Assembly: GCA_029891385.1 (NCBI GenBank)
Contig: CM057228.1
Coordinates: forward strand, 80,898,964-80,962,963
Reading direction: 5' to 3'
From: Erythroxylum novogranatense
Lineage: Eukaryota; Streptophyta; Magnoliopsida; Malpighiales; Erythroxylaceae
Length of the DNA: 64,000 nucleotides
The notes under the pieces were generated by a model. It saw only the letters and a program-made list of their open reading frames with translations, was not told the DNA's origin and did no database searches. Below, in pieces: positions 23,382 through 33,506 of the stretch. Every line of letters starts with the position of its first letter. Position 1 is the first letter of the stretch. The position numbers and the translations under genes were made by a program.

Positions 23382-26300
23382 TGTTGGGACCCGATCCGGG
23401 AACCGGATCCCAACCGAATAAACTTAACACTTTCACTCTATGCTCTGATACCATAAATGTTGGATCCCGTTCCCGGAACCCAACTACATAAGCACAACGG
23501 AAACTGAAGCAAATGGAAACGAAGGGAAGCGGAAATTTCGGATCGAAAACAAAATGCGGAAGCGAACAAATCCGAAAGTAGCGAAGCGGAAGCAAATGCA
23601 AAGCGGAATCGAAATACAAACGCAAGCGGAAGCAAAAGCTAATCGAATCAAACGAACAGATTCAATCGAATATAGCGAAGCGAAATAATCGCATACGAAT
23701 CACAAAGCGGAACGCATAAGCGAAAGCGGGATCGAATCGAATGCAAATCGAATTCGGATAGAAAACAAAGTAAACTGAAACACTTTCCGACATCCGTGCA
23801 TAAGCAAAGAACAAGAAACAGAAACGCGTTGGGGATTCTAAGACGTTCCAAAATCCGTTATGAATTTTTTTTTTCTTTTCTTATTCTCATTCCTTATTCA
23901 TTTCTTCTCTTACTCAAACACATTTAAAACATAACCAATGCATCCAATGTCCAAAATTACACTTTTATCCCAAATCTTATCGAAAATTCGGCAGCATAAC
24001 GGCTGCCTTTATCCTAACCCAAAAATTCCTGCAAAGGCATAATACACTTCTATAATCTCAACAGACCTCAGAATCATCGGACACTCCCGTCCTAATCCCA
24101 ACACCAAGAAAACACAAACCTAAAACTAATACTTCCATAATTCTCAAGTCAATAAATACCAAACTCATAATTCAACTCATTTCCAAATTCATACATATAT
24201 ATATTCCCAAATCAACCATACAATATGTTCTCAAATTCTCCATAATTTCCTATACAAATTTCACAGTCATTCACAATACTTAACTTTATACACAAATACC
24301 CTTTTCCAAATTTATCTAAAGTCATAAACATTTCCATACTCAAATTTCAGATTACTCAAAACTAACTCATGCAAATTTCAAAAGCACAAAACCGTCGGAA
24401 CTGATGTCTTCACATTCTTTCATCCAATCTCCTGCTCGAAACCTGGAGATGGGGATGAAAGGGGGGGTGAGCTCGAAAGCTCGTGGATAACACATTTATA
24501 AACTGATAAATAAGCCGAAATCATTTTTAATAATCTTTTGCCAAAAGGGCGAATTTTTTTTCAAACTTTATAATTTTTCAAACAATTTCCTCAAACCCAT
24601 TTTTTTCATATTTTTCAAACTTTTCATAATAATCTCCCTTTTTTCTCATTTTTCAAAACTCCTTGAATACTTCTTGAATTTTTCATAAATATGAATGCAG
24701 AACACATAACAAATCAAAACATATAACACATCGTAATGGTGCAGTTCGGTCCAAGCGAGCGTCTTGCACATTCCGCGTAGAATGGTCATATGCGATCGTG
24801 AATGAACGTGATTACACTTTCCGCATAGCGGTCCAAGATAGCCGTGAGGGAGTCCGAATCGAGACTCCGTGCCCTAGCGAGCAGCCGGAGAAGGCTTAAC
24901 AAGTAGAGACAATGACTCACCAAGGGACCTACCAACCCACATAACACATAATCGAAAACGAAAAGTCGGATTGCCCGAAGGCACTTTTCAATTTCTTAAT
25001 TTTCCACACATTCACATAAAGCATACAATTTGATCAATTCATCATTCGAATTCTAATTTCAGAAATCAAATCATTCAATGCATACACAACAAATGCATTT
25101 TTCAGAATTTCTATCAGTTTATCGAATCATTGAAAGCAATGAATTCAAACTTATAATAATCTTTCAGAAAACATTCGGAAATCAGAATTTCCTGCCTTTA
25201 CAAAACAATAATTTGTCAAAAATTTTCACATTTTTGCTTTCTTTATTTTTCAAAATTGCTTTCTTTAATTTTTCAAAAATTCACATATAGCTTACAAATC
25301 AAAATATAAATATGCTACCCACCTCGAATTATTGCCGGAAACTTGATTTCAAGCTCCAATTGATCCTTGCTTTTCTCTCTCTTCCAAAGTACCAAAACCT
25401 AAACCATAATCATCCAAATTTCACATCAGAAAATACTTAATTTTCACAATCAACTTAGGAATTCACCAATTCCATTTACATTCAAGCTATTTCAATCTCC
25501 AATTTTGAAAATCCCCAATTTTCAAAATTGGCCTAAACCAAGACACTCAAATTCAATCTCATAAAACACAATTTCTTCAAAATTAATCTCACAATTCATC
25601 AATTCACATTAATTCCAAGACATCTAAATCCTCAATTTCAAAAATTCCCAAATCTTAAAATTGGCCTAAACCAATTTATCCAAATTCAATACCATAAAAT
25701 ACAAATTCTTCAAAATTGATTTCATATATCATCAATTCATCATATTTCCTATAATTCTACACCAAAATATCTCAAAATTCTCAATCATAAAATTTAGCCT
25801 AAACCTTACTCAATTTTTCATCCAAAATTAAACCCAACCTAAAGCATATACATCAAAATTAATTCCACAATCCATAAACCCATCTCATATGTCATAATTC
25901 TAAACCGAAGATTAATCAAAATCTCAAAGTAGAAAAATTTCTCTTACCTCTTTCTCTTCCAAATTCGAATTTTTTTGGCTTGGAAGGAAGCTCTTATGCT
26001 CCTCTATCTTTTTCTCTCTTGGAACCATCCCAAAATCCTTAAGAAACAAGTAGAAAAATCAAAACTAAACTTTCTCTCTCTTCCTCCATACCCAATCTCC
26101 ACTCTTCTTCTTTCTTCTTATTTCTCTTCTCCTTTTCTCTGAAATTTCCAGCCACTTTCGTGGCTTTTAATAGCTCAAAGCGACAATCACCATCTGTGTT
26201 TCATTAATTGATGGTCAAATGACCAAATTGTCCTTCATTCAAAACTTAAAATTACACTTACTTGCGGTTTGATTCGCACTATCGATTTGAAGGAATTTGT

Positions 26301-27940
26301 CAAAACTTCCTTCTCGAGAAATGTTCCTCTCACTCATACTGAATCCAACGCCACTGACCGCGCTCAATTCCGAGCACCACATCAAAAGTTATGTGCGAAA
26401 CAATTCGGGAATATCCATATTCTAACACATTTTCAAGGTACGATTATTTCCGTCCAAAATTTCACATTTTTAATTCCAGAATTGAAACTCGATGTCTTCA
26501 TAACAATTGTAGCCTTATGTCTCTAGTTTAATTCAAAACAAGAATCGCCTCATTTCGATTCCCAGATCAAAGTTATACTCAAATTACTCACAGGTGTTCC
26601 CAATCCAAAATTTCACCCTAATCCGAACTTAAATTCAAAATTAAAAGTCCTAAGGGCAAAATTGACATTTCATGTCTTCATATGATTTGTAGCCCCTTGT
26701 CTTATCTTTATTTTGCCTCAAGAATCGCTTCAATCGGATCTCTACAGATCCCGAATTTCACAAAACACTGAATCATGCTCGGAAAATTTCCCGACTCACT
26801 TTGATTAAATTAATCACCATTAATTTAATCTCAAAAGTTCACAAATTTCTTATAAAATGAAATTCAATGTCTTAGGAATCCAACGCAAAAGAATCAACTC
26901 AATCGGATGTCGGACGGAAAGATATAAGCAAAATAGTGAGCAAAGGTCGGATTAAAAACAAAGAAATCAAAATTTAAGAAGCAAAAGCAGGCGTCGTTGC
27001 AGTCACGGACGCCCCAACTCATGAGGGCGAGGCGCCGTCATGAGGGCGAGACGCTCCGCTTCGCTAGGCGGCGTCGCCCTAGCGAGGCGCACAGCTCGCG
27101 AGGGCGAAGCAACGCCCGCCTCGCCAGGCGAGGCGTCGCCGCCTAACGAGGCGTGATGGGCGCCCGCCTCGCCGAGGCGGCGTCGCCTAGCGAGGCGTCA
27201 GATGGGCGCCCGCCTCGCCAGGCGGGCGTCGCCCTAGCGAGGCGTCTGATGCCCGCCTCGCTAGGCGAGCCGTCGCCTAGCGAGGCGCTAAACCTTTTCC
27301 TTTTTTTTTTTTTCACTCTAAACTCCCAAAATTCATAACTTTTAATCCCGAACTCCGATTTTGACAAACTTAGTCTCTATAGAAAACTTAAAGAAAGCTC
27401 TAAATCTTCCAAGAAGAACATAAAACTCAATTCGACTCCTACGGGAATCCATTTTCCGGTCAAAGATACTATCCTCTATTCAAACTTGTAAAAATAATAA
27501 CTTAATTTTCCGAGATCGAAAAATTGCATACTTTATATCGAAATAAAGATCAAAACAAATCCTTCAATTCTTATGAAGAACATCAAAGCTCAATTAACCT
27601 CTAACTAGGTTAATTTCTCAGTCAAAGATTCAATCATAATAAAAGTCAAACCCGATCAAACATAAACTTTGACTGATCATAACTTTCACTCCCGATATCG
27701 AAAAATTACAAACTTTATGTCCACAAAAATCTCTTAACATAATCTACAAGTTTCATGTAGATCGTTTTCTCAAATTTTGCCTCAAACAAAAGTCAACTTT
27801 CAAATGCCAGAAAGTCAACTATTACACAATTTTTCATATTTTCATACTTTCTCTCTTTATTTCATGATCTTCAACTTAATTTCAATCAACTCATCCACTT
27901 GATCATAGTCAAATTGTCACTCAAGGTTCGGGGTCCAACA
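23382..27940 (-). mobile_element. Array LTR 4
   Basis: 4,559 bp, the longest LTR. The extra length is mainly in the GC cassette (26989-27290). It ends GGGGTCCAACA followed directly by TSD ttgct. Confidence 0.92.
26989..27290. repeat. GC-rich cassette, LTR 4 (expanded)
   Basis: About 302 bp. The right part holds successive copies of a unit of about 46 bp that starts near gatgggcgcccgcctcg and ends near cgcctagcgaggcg. More units are present than in LTRs 1-3. Overlapping ORFs on both strands here are by-products of the repeat. Confidence 0.85.
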
Positions 27941-27945
27941 TTGCT
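27941..27945. repeat. Target-site duplication of the array, right copy (ttgct)
   Basis: Matches ttgct at 8082-8086. Confidence 0.9.
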
Positions 27946-28167
27946 AGTCGCGATGTGTCTGGAAAATTGCCATACGTCGCGACGAATGCCTTGCCTCATC
28001 GTGACGTACGAAGTAACTTATCTCGTCGCGACGTCTGCTTTTGCATGTCGCGAAGTCTGGTCGAGGACTTTGCCTCGTCGCGGCGTTTACCCACAAGTCG
28101 CGATGAGGTGGCTGATTTTTGCTTAACTCTTTATTGATTTTTCTGTTCTGTTTCTTTTTGTGTGCAG
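27946..28167 (+). other. 3' part of leader intron, with palindrome cluster B and splice acceptor
   Basis: Carries CGTCGCGACG at 27975 and 28024, plus variants at about 27946, 27998, 28046, 28076 and 28096. It then turns pyrimidine-rich and ends TTTTTGTGTGCAG|GA. Five bases after the AG is the ATG of the downstream ORF. The minus copy has the same GTGTGTGCAG|GA and an ATG five bases on. Confidence 0.65.
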
Positions 28168-28171
28168 GACA

Positions 28172-29058
28172 ATGCCTCTAACCAAGAATGCTAACAGGTC
28201 CGACCGTCCCCATTCTCCTTCTCATGTCCTCCCCTCTTCCTCCAACTCGCTTGACGAGTTTTATTCTGACCCTTCCATTTCCCCTCACCCCGTTACCTCT
28301 CCGTCCTCTTTGGGAGTTTTCTCCGCTCATTCTCCTTCTCCTCAACCTTCACATTTTTCGCACCACCAACCTTCTCCTACCCATTCCTCTTCCCTTCCGG
28401 TTGATCCGGAGTATGTTGCACTAGCCGCCAAAACTGAGGCCAGGGCCATACTCAAGGAAAAACCTTTTCCTTTAACCCCCCACAACAACCCTTCGTCCGC
28501 CAACTATTTCAACTTAACCTCTCCAACCTAGCCCATCCCCGAACCTCTGGGAATCTCACATTCATCCGCCACTACTATACCCATGCCCGTTACTCCGACA
28601 CCTACAAAATAGAGTTTTATGGTGTTACCATTCCCCGCGCTTTCACTGCTGTCTCCATTAGGGAGCATTACCATCTTCCTCCTACCCCCTATTGCCACTA
28701 CTCCGAACTCATCCATGAGTACCCTTGGGCCGATGTCCTTTGCACCCTCTGTCCCGAGGGTACCGACTGGTATCAACCCAGGGGGCTCAGCGCTATATCC
28801 GCCGCTCCGACCTTCGCTTCGAAGCCCGTCCGTGGCTTCATTTCATTTACAACAACATCCTCCCCACCTCCCACCTTTCTATGGTTCTTAAGGAGCAGGC
28901 TCTTTACATCTACCTATTGATGGTCGGTCGGCCCGTCGACCTCGCTCAAACCATCACCTCCGCCCTCCACCAATGCATCCTATCCTCTTACATCAACCAT
29001 TCTCTCATCTTTCCCCACCTGATCACCGACATGTTCCGGGCTTATCGGGTTTCGGAAC
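28172..29058 (+). pseudogene. Putative plant transposon protein-type ORF, 5' part
   Basis: Starts at the ATG just after the splice acceptor (MPLTKNANRSDR). The N-terminal ~100 residues are rich in Ser and Pro. A frameshift near 28520 and another near 28770 then lead into a segment reading YIRRSDLRFEARPWLHFIYN, ILPTSHLSMVLKEQALYIYL and LIFPHLITDMFRAYRVSEHP. The same phrases, more or less altered, occur in the ORF at 60420-61187. The Pfam-style name rests on recognition of the F-P-H-L-I block and its setting; a profile search would settle it. Biochemical role unknown. An LTR-like insertion cuts it at 29064. Confidence 0.65.
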
Positions 29059-29063
29059 ATCCG
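29059..29063. repeat. TSD of 2,980-bp insertion, left (atccg)
   Basis: atccg precedes the TG end at 29064 and recurs at 32044-32048 right after the CA end. Confidence 0.88.
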
Positions 29064-32043
29064 TGTTGGGTCCCGATTTTTTTTTAAATTTATTCATTGA
29101 TTTATTTAATTATTCGCTTACTTTAATTATTCTGTATTTTGTTTTAATTGATTTAATTATGTGTTTATATAGATATATCTTATTTAAGTTTTGGAATTAG
29201 TAGGTAGAAGTTAGGAATTAAATGAAGGGTTAGAATTAAATATTGGAAAGTATGTGCTTTAGGAATGAGTGAATAAGAAGAAGGAGGATTAGAAATTAAT
29301 GGATGATGTGTAGTGGGCTTGAGAGGAGGAGGAGAGCCCAAAGCCTTGTAAGTTGTAAGGAGTATCAAAACTATGTAGTTTTGAAGAGGCTTTTAAAGGA
29401 AGAGTTAAATGAATTAAAGGAAGAAGAAGCAAGTGTCAAAGAGAAAGAAAGGAAAAGCAAAGAAGAGAAGAAAATCGTGAGGGAAGAAAGAAAGAGAACT
29501 TTCGGCCAAGAAGAGGGAGAGTCGTAGGAGGCTTGAAGGGAGGAAGAAAGAAGGAGAAAAAGAGAAGAAATCTACTTGTGAGAGGTAAGTTTTACCTTTG
29601 CTTACGCTAGGTTTAAGAATGGTGTAAGATGGAAGTTAGGGTTTGTGTAGAGATTGAAGAAAAATGGAAGAGAAGGTGAGATCTATGGATTTTAGGGACT
29701 TTCTCACTAAGGTTATGGTTATTCTAGCATATATGGCTTATGGGTAGGTTAGGTTTAAAGTAGACTTTTGTTTTGCTTGATTTTTATGAATGCTATGCTT
29801 TCTTTTAGAATATAAATAGTGAATGGAGTATGTTTTGATTGAAGGAAATCAAGAGAACCCCACTCACGACAAGGAGGAAGGGCAATCTTAAATTCAGATA
29901 CCGACGATAGGTGGGTAACATTTTTATAGTTGTTGTGTAATGGGCAAATGCCCTATGTGTGCTATCTTTGATAATTATGTGCATATTGAAAGTGTATTTC
30001 CTTTGATTTGAAAGTAAAGTGTGAAACTATGATGATTCGAAAGAATGAAAGAAGCATAAAATGCTAGTCTTGTGCTTGAATATGTGATCACAAATTGGTT
30101 GTGATTGGGCGAGAGAGAACCTACTTCGATAAGTCACGTGCACGTTGACCCCCCCTTTTGCCTTCTCCTGGCAGCCCGCTTGTGGCCCACGAGATCCGAA
30201 AAATGGACTCGTCGTGTTTACGGTAAACTTCGATTTTCGTCGTGTTTATGGAACTCTCGAGCCAAATGTGTGCATTCCATCATTTATTAGTGTTTATGAT
30301 GCATAATATGTGTTTGATTGATATGAACTCTCATGTTATGCTTACGTGATGATTTTGGATTATTTGAGCTTTATATGACAAATTGCTATTGTTTCGGATT
30401 GGTAATGATTTGTTGTGTGGCTCATTACCCGATGGCTATAAACTTGTTAGCCACTGAGCCGTGTTAGCTCACTCCATTCTCCCTCCTCAGGTGCAAATTC
30501 AAGTTGAGAGCTGAACCTTGCAAGGCATCGGGCATCACTCCAAGAAATTTAGCCACTTTTGTATTAAGTTAGTAACTAGCTTATAAGCACATCAAACATG
30601 GAGCATCTCACATATTTTGTATTCTTTACTTGACTGTTAATGGATATGTTGATATGTAATTAAAGCCATGCTTGAACTTTGTTATGATTTGGAAAGAGAA
30701 GGAGAGCTTTAGTACTCTCTTCATGTGAGTTTGTTAAAGTGGGATGTAGTGCTGAAATTTCTGGGTTGATGCACTCATGTGGTAATTTCTGGGTATGTTG
30801 TGTTTTCTGCAGTTTCTGGGTTGATATAGGTCATCTGGGATTATTATGAATCCTTGATGGTGTTAGGCGAGCTGTAGAGCTCTCCCAAAAGGTTTTATGA
30901 GTTATTCATGATGTGTTAAATTGGTAGGTGTGAGTCGTTAGAATTAAATACAGGTGCTGTCAAATTGACAGATCTTAGGCTGAAGCTTCAATTCTACTTT
31001 TGACCCCTATAGAGTTGGAATATAGGTCAGTGATCTTCATAAAAGTTGTAGATAATTCGTTTACCTTTCCATAGACACTAAGTTTGTTAAATTTGGAGTT
31101 CTGGGTCAAAAGTTATGTTTGTCGTAAGTTCTGGTACTGTTGGTGGAGAGCTAGTCGATCTGTCTTAGTGAGAACTTTTGATTCCCTTAGAGTCCAAGCT
31201 TGCTTGTGAGTCCTTGAAAAATATAGGTTTTTCTTCTAGCTTTCCAACGCTTCCAACTGTGTCTGATTTGGAGCTTGGAGTCAAAAGTTATGAGGGTTAG
31301 AAGTCAGATAGGTCGGGCTGTAGGGCAGGTCGCCCAGGCGCTCGTGGGAGAGCGAGCGCCCGACGCTAGCTGACGAGCGAGCGCCAGCGCTCGCCCATGC
31401 GGGCAAGTGCCAAAAGCTCGGCATGCCGAGCTCTTGAGAGCGTTTGGGGTCGGTTTTTGGCCGACCGACCTCTCTTCCTTCTTTTGGCCATAACTTGTTG
31501 TGTAAACCTCCGATCGAACTCATTTTTGAAGCGATGGATTTATAAGATATTTTTTTAACTTTTTGCATCTGATTTATCAATTTTTATTTTAAATTGAAAA
31601 AGGTGGTTTGAAACAAAGTGTGGAGGTCGGCTGATCAAGTCCGAATATACTTTACTAATTTTGAGATATCTTGAGCTGTAGAGCTCCGATCAAAGCGATT
31701 CTTGTTTTAAATTAAACTAGAGACATAAACTTACAAGTTTTATGAAGGAACCGATTGGCAATTAAGCCTTTAAGATTTTCAAATTCTTACCTGAGGTCGG
31801 TAGTCCTCAATTTTGGCTGTTTTCTTTGAAATAGCATTGTTGTCATAACTTCTTCGTTTCTAATCCAAATTGAGCGTTTTCAATGGTGTTGGAACCGTGA
31901 GAGTGTAAGGAACATGTTTTCTTAAAAAAAAACTATCCAAATTTTCTATTGCAACTTTCCCCTTTTGTGGTGAGTTATGGGTCTTCTATGCTTATGTGTG
32001 CTTGTGTGGTCCGAATGTTGGGCCTCGGCGACGGGGTCCAACA
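29064..32043 (+). mobile_element. Solo LTR-like insertion, 2,980 bp
   Basis: Starts TGTTGGGTCCCG and ends GGGGTCCAACA, flanked by TSD atccg, with no PBS, PPT or pol between; a solo LTR is the simplest reading. It shares with the array LTR, in opposite plus-strand orientation, a block around gattcttgttttaaatt (about 31700), 'tcaaaagttatg' modules (about 31030-31117 and 31170-31285) and a GC-rich patch (31318-31410). It is therefore a diverged relative facing the other way. Bases 29064-30980 are AT-rich with no supported ORF. Confidence 0.8.
31318..31410. repeat. GC-rich patch in the solo LTR
   Basis: A short GC-rich run of GAGCGAGCGCC / GGCGCTCG inverted words, in the position equivalent to the GC cassettes of the array and Tekay LTRs. 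Confidence 0.6.
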
Positions 32044-32048
32044 ATCCG

Positions 32049-32417
32049 ACCGATCTCACTTTTGAGCCTGCCCCTGCTTTCAAATATATTTGTCTTCGCC
32101 AACCTCGTCACCTACACACCCCACCTGACCCTTCCCCACCTTCTTCTCCCTCCCCTTCCCCTGTTCCTTCTGCCCCTTTTCCCCCCACTCCTGCTCCCTC
32201 CGTTATTGCACCTCCATCCGAGGCTCTGCCTTGCGACCCTATCCGTCCACGACCTTCACCTTCCGCCCTTCCTGATCAGGTCGCCCTTCTTCACGATGAC
32301 TTGCGACGCATTGAGTCGCAGATGCCCATCCCTCCTGCAGCCCGGGATTCTTCAACTGGCCCTAACACTTCTCAGGCTGCCCCTTCGGACCCGCCGGCTG
32401 ATGATCCTTCGACATAA
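32049..32417 (+). pseudogene. Putative plant transposon protein-type ORF, 3' part
   Basis: Continues the ORF after the insertion: DLTFEPAPAFKYICLRQPR, a Pro/Ser-rich linker of about 70 residues, a short coiled-coil-like stretch (PDQVALLHDDLRRIESQM) and a polar tail, then a stop at 32415-32417. Residue order matches 60420-61187 (DLTFLPASPFVYVRLGQPR, Pro-rich linker, SEVALLREEVLQLQ). Without the insertion the two parts meet at the duplicated atccg. Confidence 0.65.
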
Positions 32418-33506
32418 TTTTGGCATTTTGTTATTTTCTTTTCTTGTATTTATTTTCTTTTCTTGTCTTTTCTTTTTTGTATTTAGTTCCTTTATTCTTT
32501 TGTCTTTTTTGTACTTGCCTTGTTCCACTTAATGATCAATCTTCATTCCCTCTTCTCTCCCTTTGTGCCTTGTTCTTATTATGTTTACCTTGCTACTGTT
32601 TCATTGAGGACAATGTGTGTTTTAAGTGTGGGGGAGTTGTTTCCCCATTTATCTTTCTTGTTGCATACCTGTTGACATTATGTTTATGAATTGCTGGCCT
32701 TTGGTGCATTATGTCGATAAACTTGGTAAATTTTAAACTTTTCTGTCATTTTGCATCTCCTCGCCGCGACGAGCGATCACACGTCGCGACGAATCTATTC
32801 ATTCGAGTGCATATACGTCGCGACGTTCGACGTACACTGTCATACGTCGTGACGTCACCGTATTGCATGAATGATTTTTGCCTAATTCTTCCATTCAATC
32901 AAACATTTTCTGCACTGGACTTTTGTGGCTGTTGTCTTCAAAGCTTTTACTAGTTTCAAAATGATGCTTGAGTTTTTGAAAACACCTTCCATCCTTTTAA
33001 TGATAGTTGGAATTGGAAAAACCTTGCTTTCAAAGTTTTCAAAACACGGTGAATAGAAGCATGCTAACAAAGTAGCATTTTAAGTTTTTGAGACTTGAGA
33101 TTATTCATAGAGACAATACCCTTGTTGGAAGGATATTTGAGCCAAAAAATTTCTTTTATCTTTGTGTGCATCTGCTTATTTCATACTTCTCTAGAACTTG
33201 TTTCAATTCTTACTTGAAGTTTGATGGACTTGATTTTTGTTGATGTGATAGAGGCGTTCCTTCCTCAACCACTTTTTCCCAAACACAGTCCCTTAAATAC
33301 TTATCCCTTGCTAGCCCTTTGAGCCCTCTTTTTATGACCATTTGCATTCATATTTTTATGGTGTCATTAGTTATTTTGCTTTCGCTTTTAATTAAAAAAA
33401 AGAGGTATATTCGAAACAGGGCTAGTTGTGGGTCCCAAAAAGCGACAATATCCCAAAAAGGGACAATATCTTAAAAAAAGTATGCATTCTGTTTATGCAA
33501 GTGTTT
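32418..33506 (+). other. Athila-like element 3' non-coding region with PPT-like tract
   Basis: The purine tract tttaagtgtgggggag at 32621-32636 equals the minus-copy tract at 60209-60224. Further on, words around 33110-33150 (cttgttggaaggatatttgag) match the minus copy near 59880-59905. No supported ORF. Homology to the minus copy stops about 33506, where a foreign LTR begins. Confidence 0.65.
32762..32854. repeat. CGTCGCGACG palindrome cluster C
   Basis: Perfect copies at 32782-32791 and 32816-32825; variants CGCCGCGACG at 32762 and CGTCGTGACG at 32845. Lies downstream of the ORF and its PPT-like tract. Confidence 0.8.

Larger units (their letters stand above)
8087..27940 (-). mobile_element. 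Tandem array of a non-autonomous LTR retrotransposon (4 LTRs, 3 interiors)
   Basis: LTRs at 8087-12584, 13217-17669, 18303-22746 and 23382-27940 alternate with interiors of 632-635 bp. The PBS and PPT orientation makes the element minus-sense. No interior encodes gag or pol beyond a vestige of the pol 3' end. The period is about 5.08-5.13 kb. The copies are nearly identical apart from small indels and a GC-rich cassette of variable length. A single insertion followed by unequal recombination between LTRs would give this structure with one outer TSD. The many small ORFs here repeat with the unit, lack homology and are not genes. Confidence 0.93.

Noticed and set aside
27143..27367. ORFs on both strands in the LTR 4 GC cassette
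   Set aside because: Translations of GCCTCGC repeats; absent from cassettes of other lengths.
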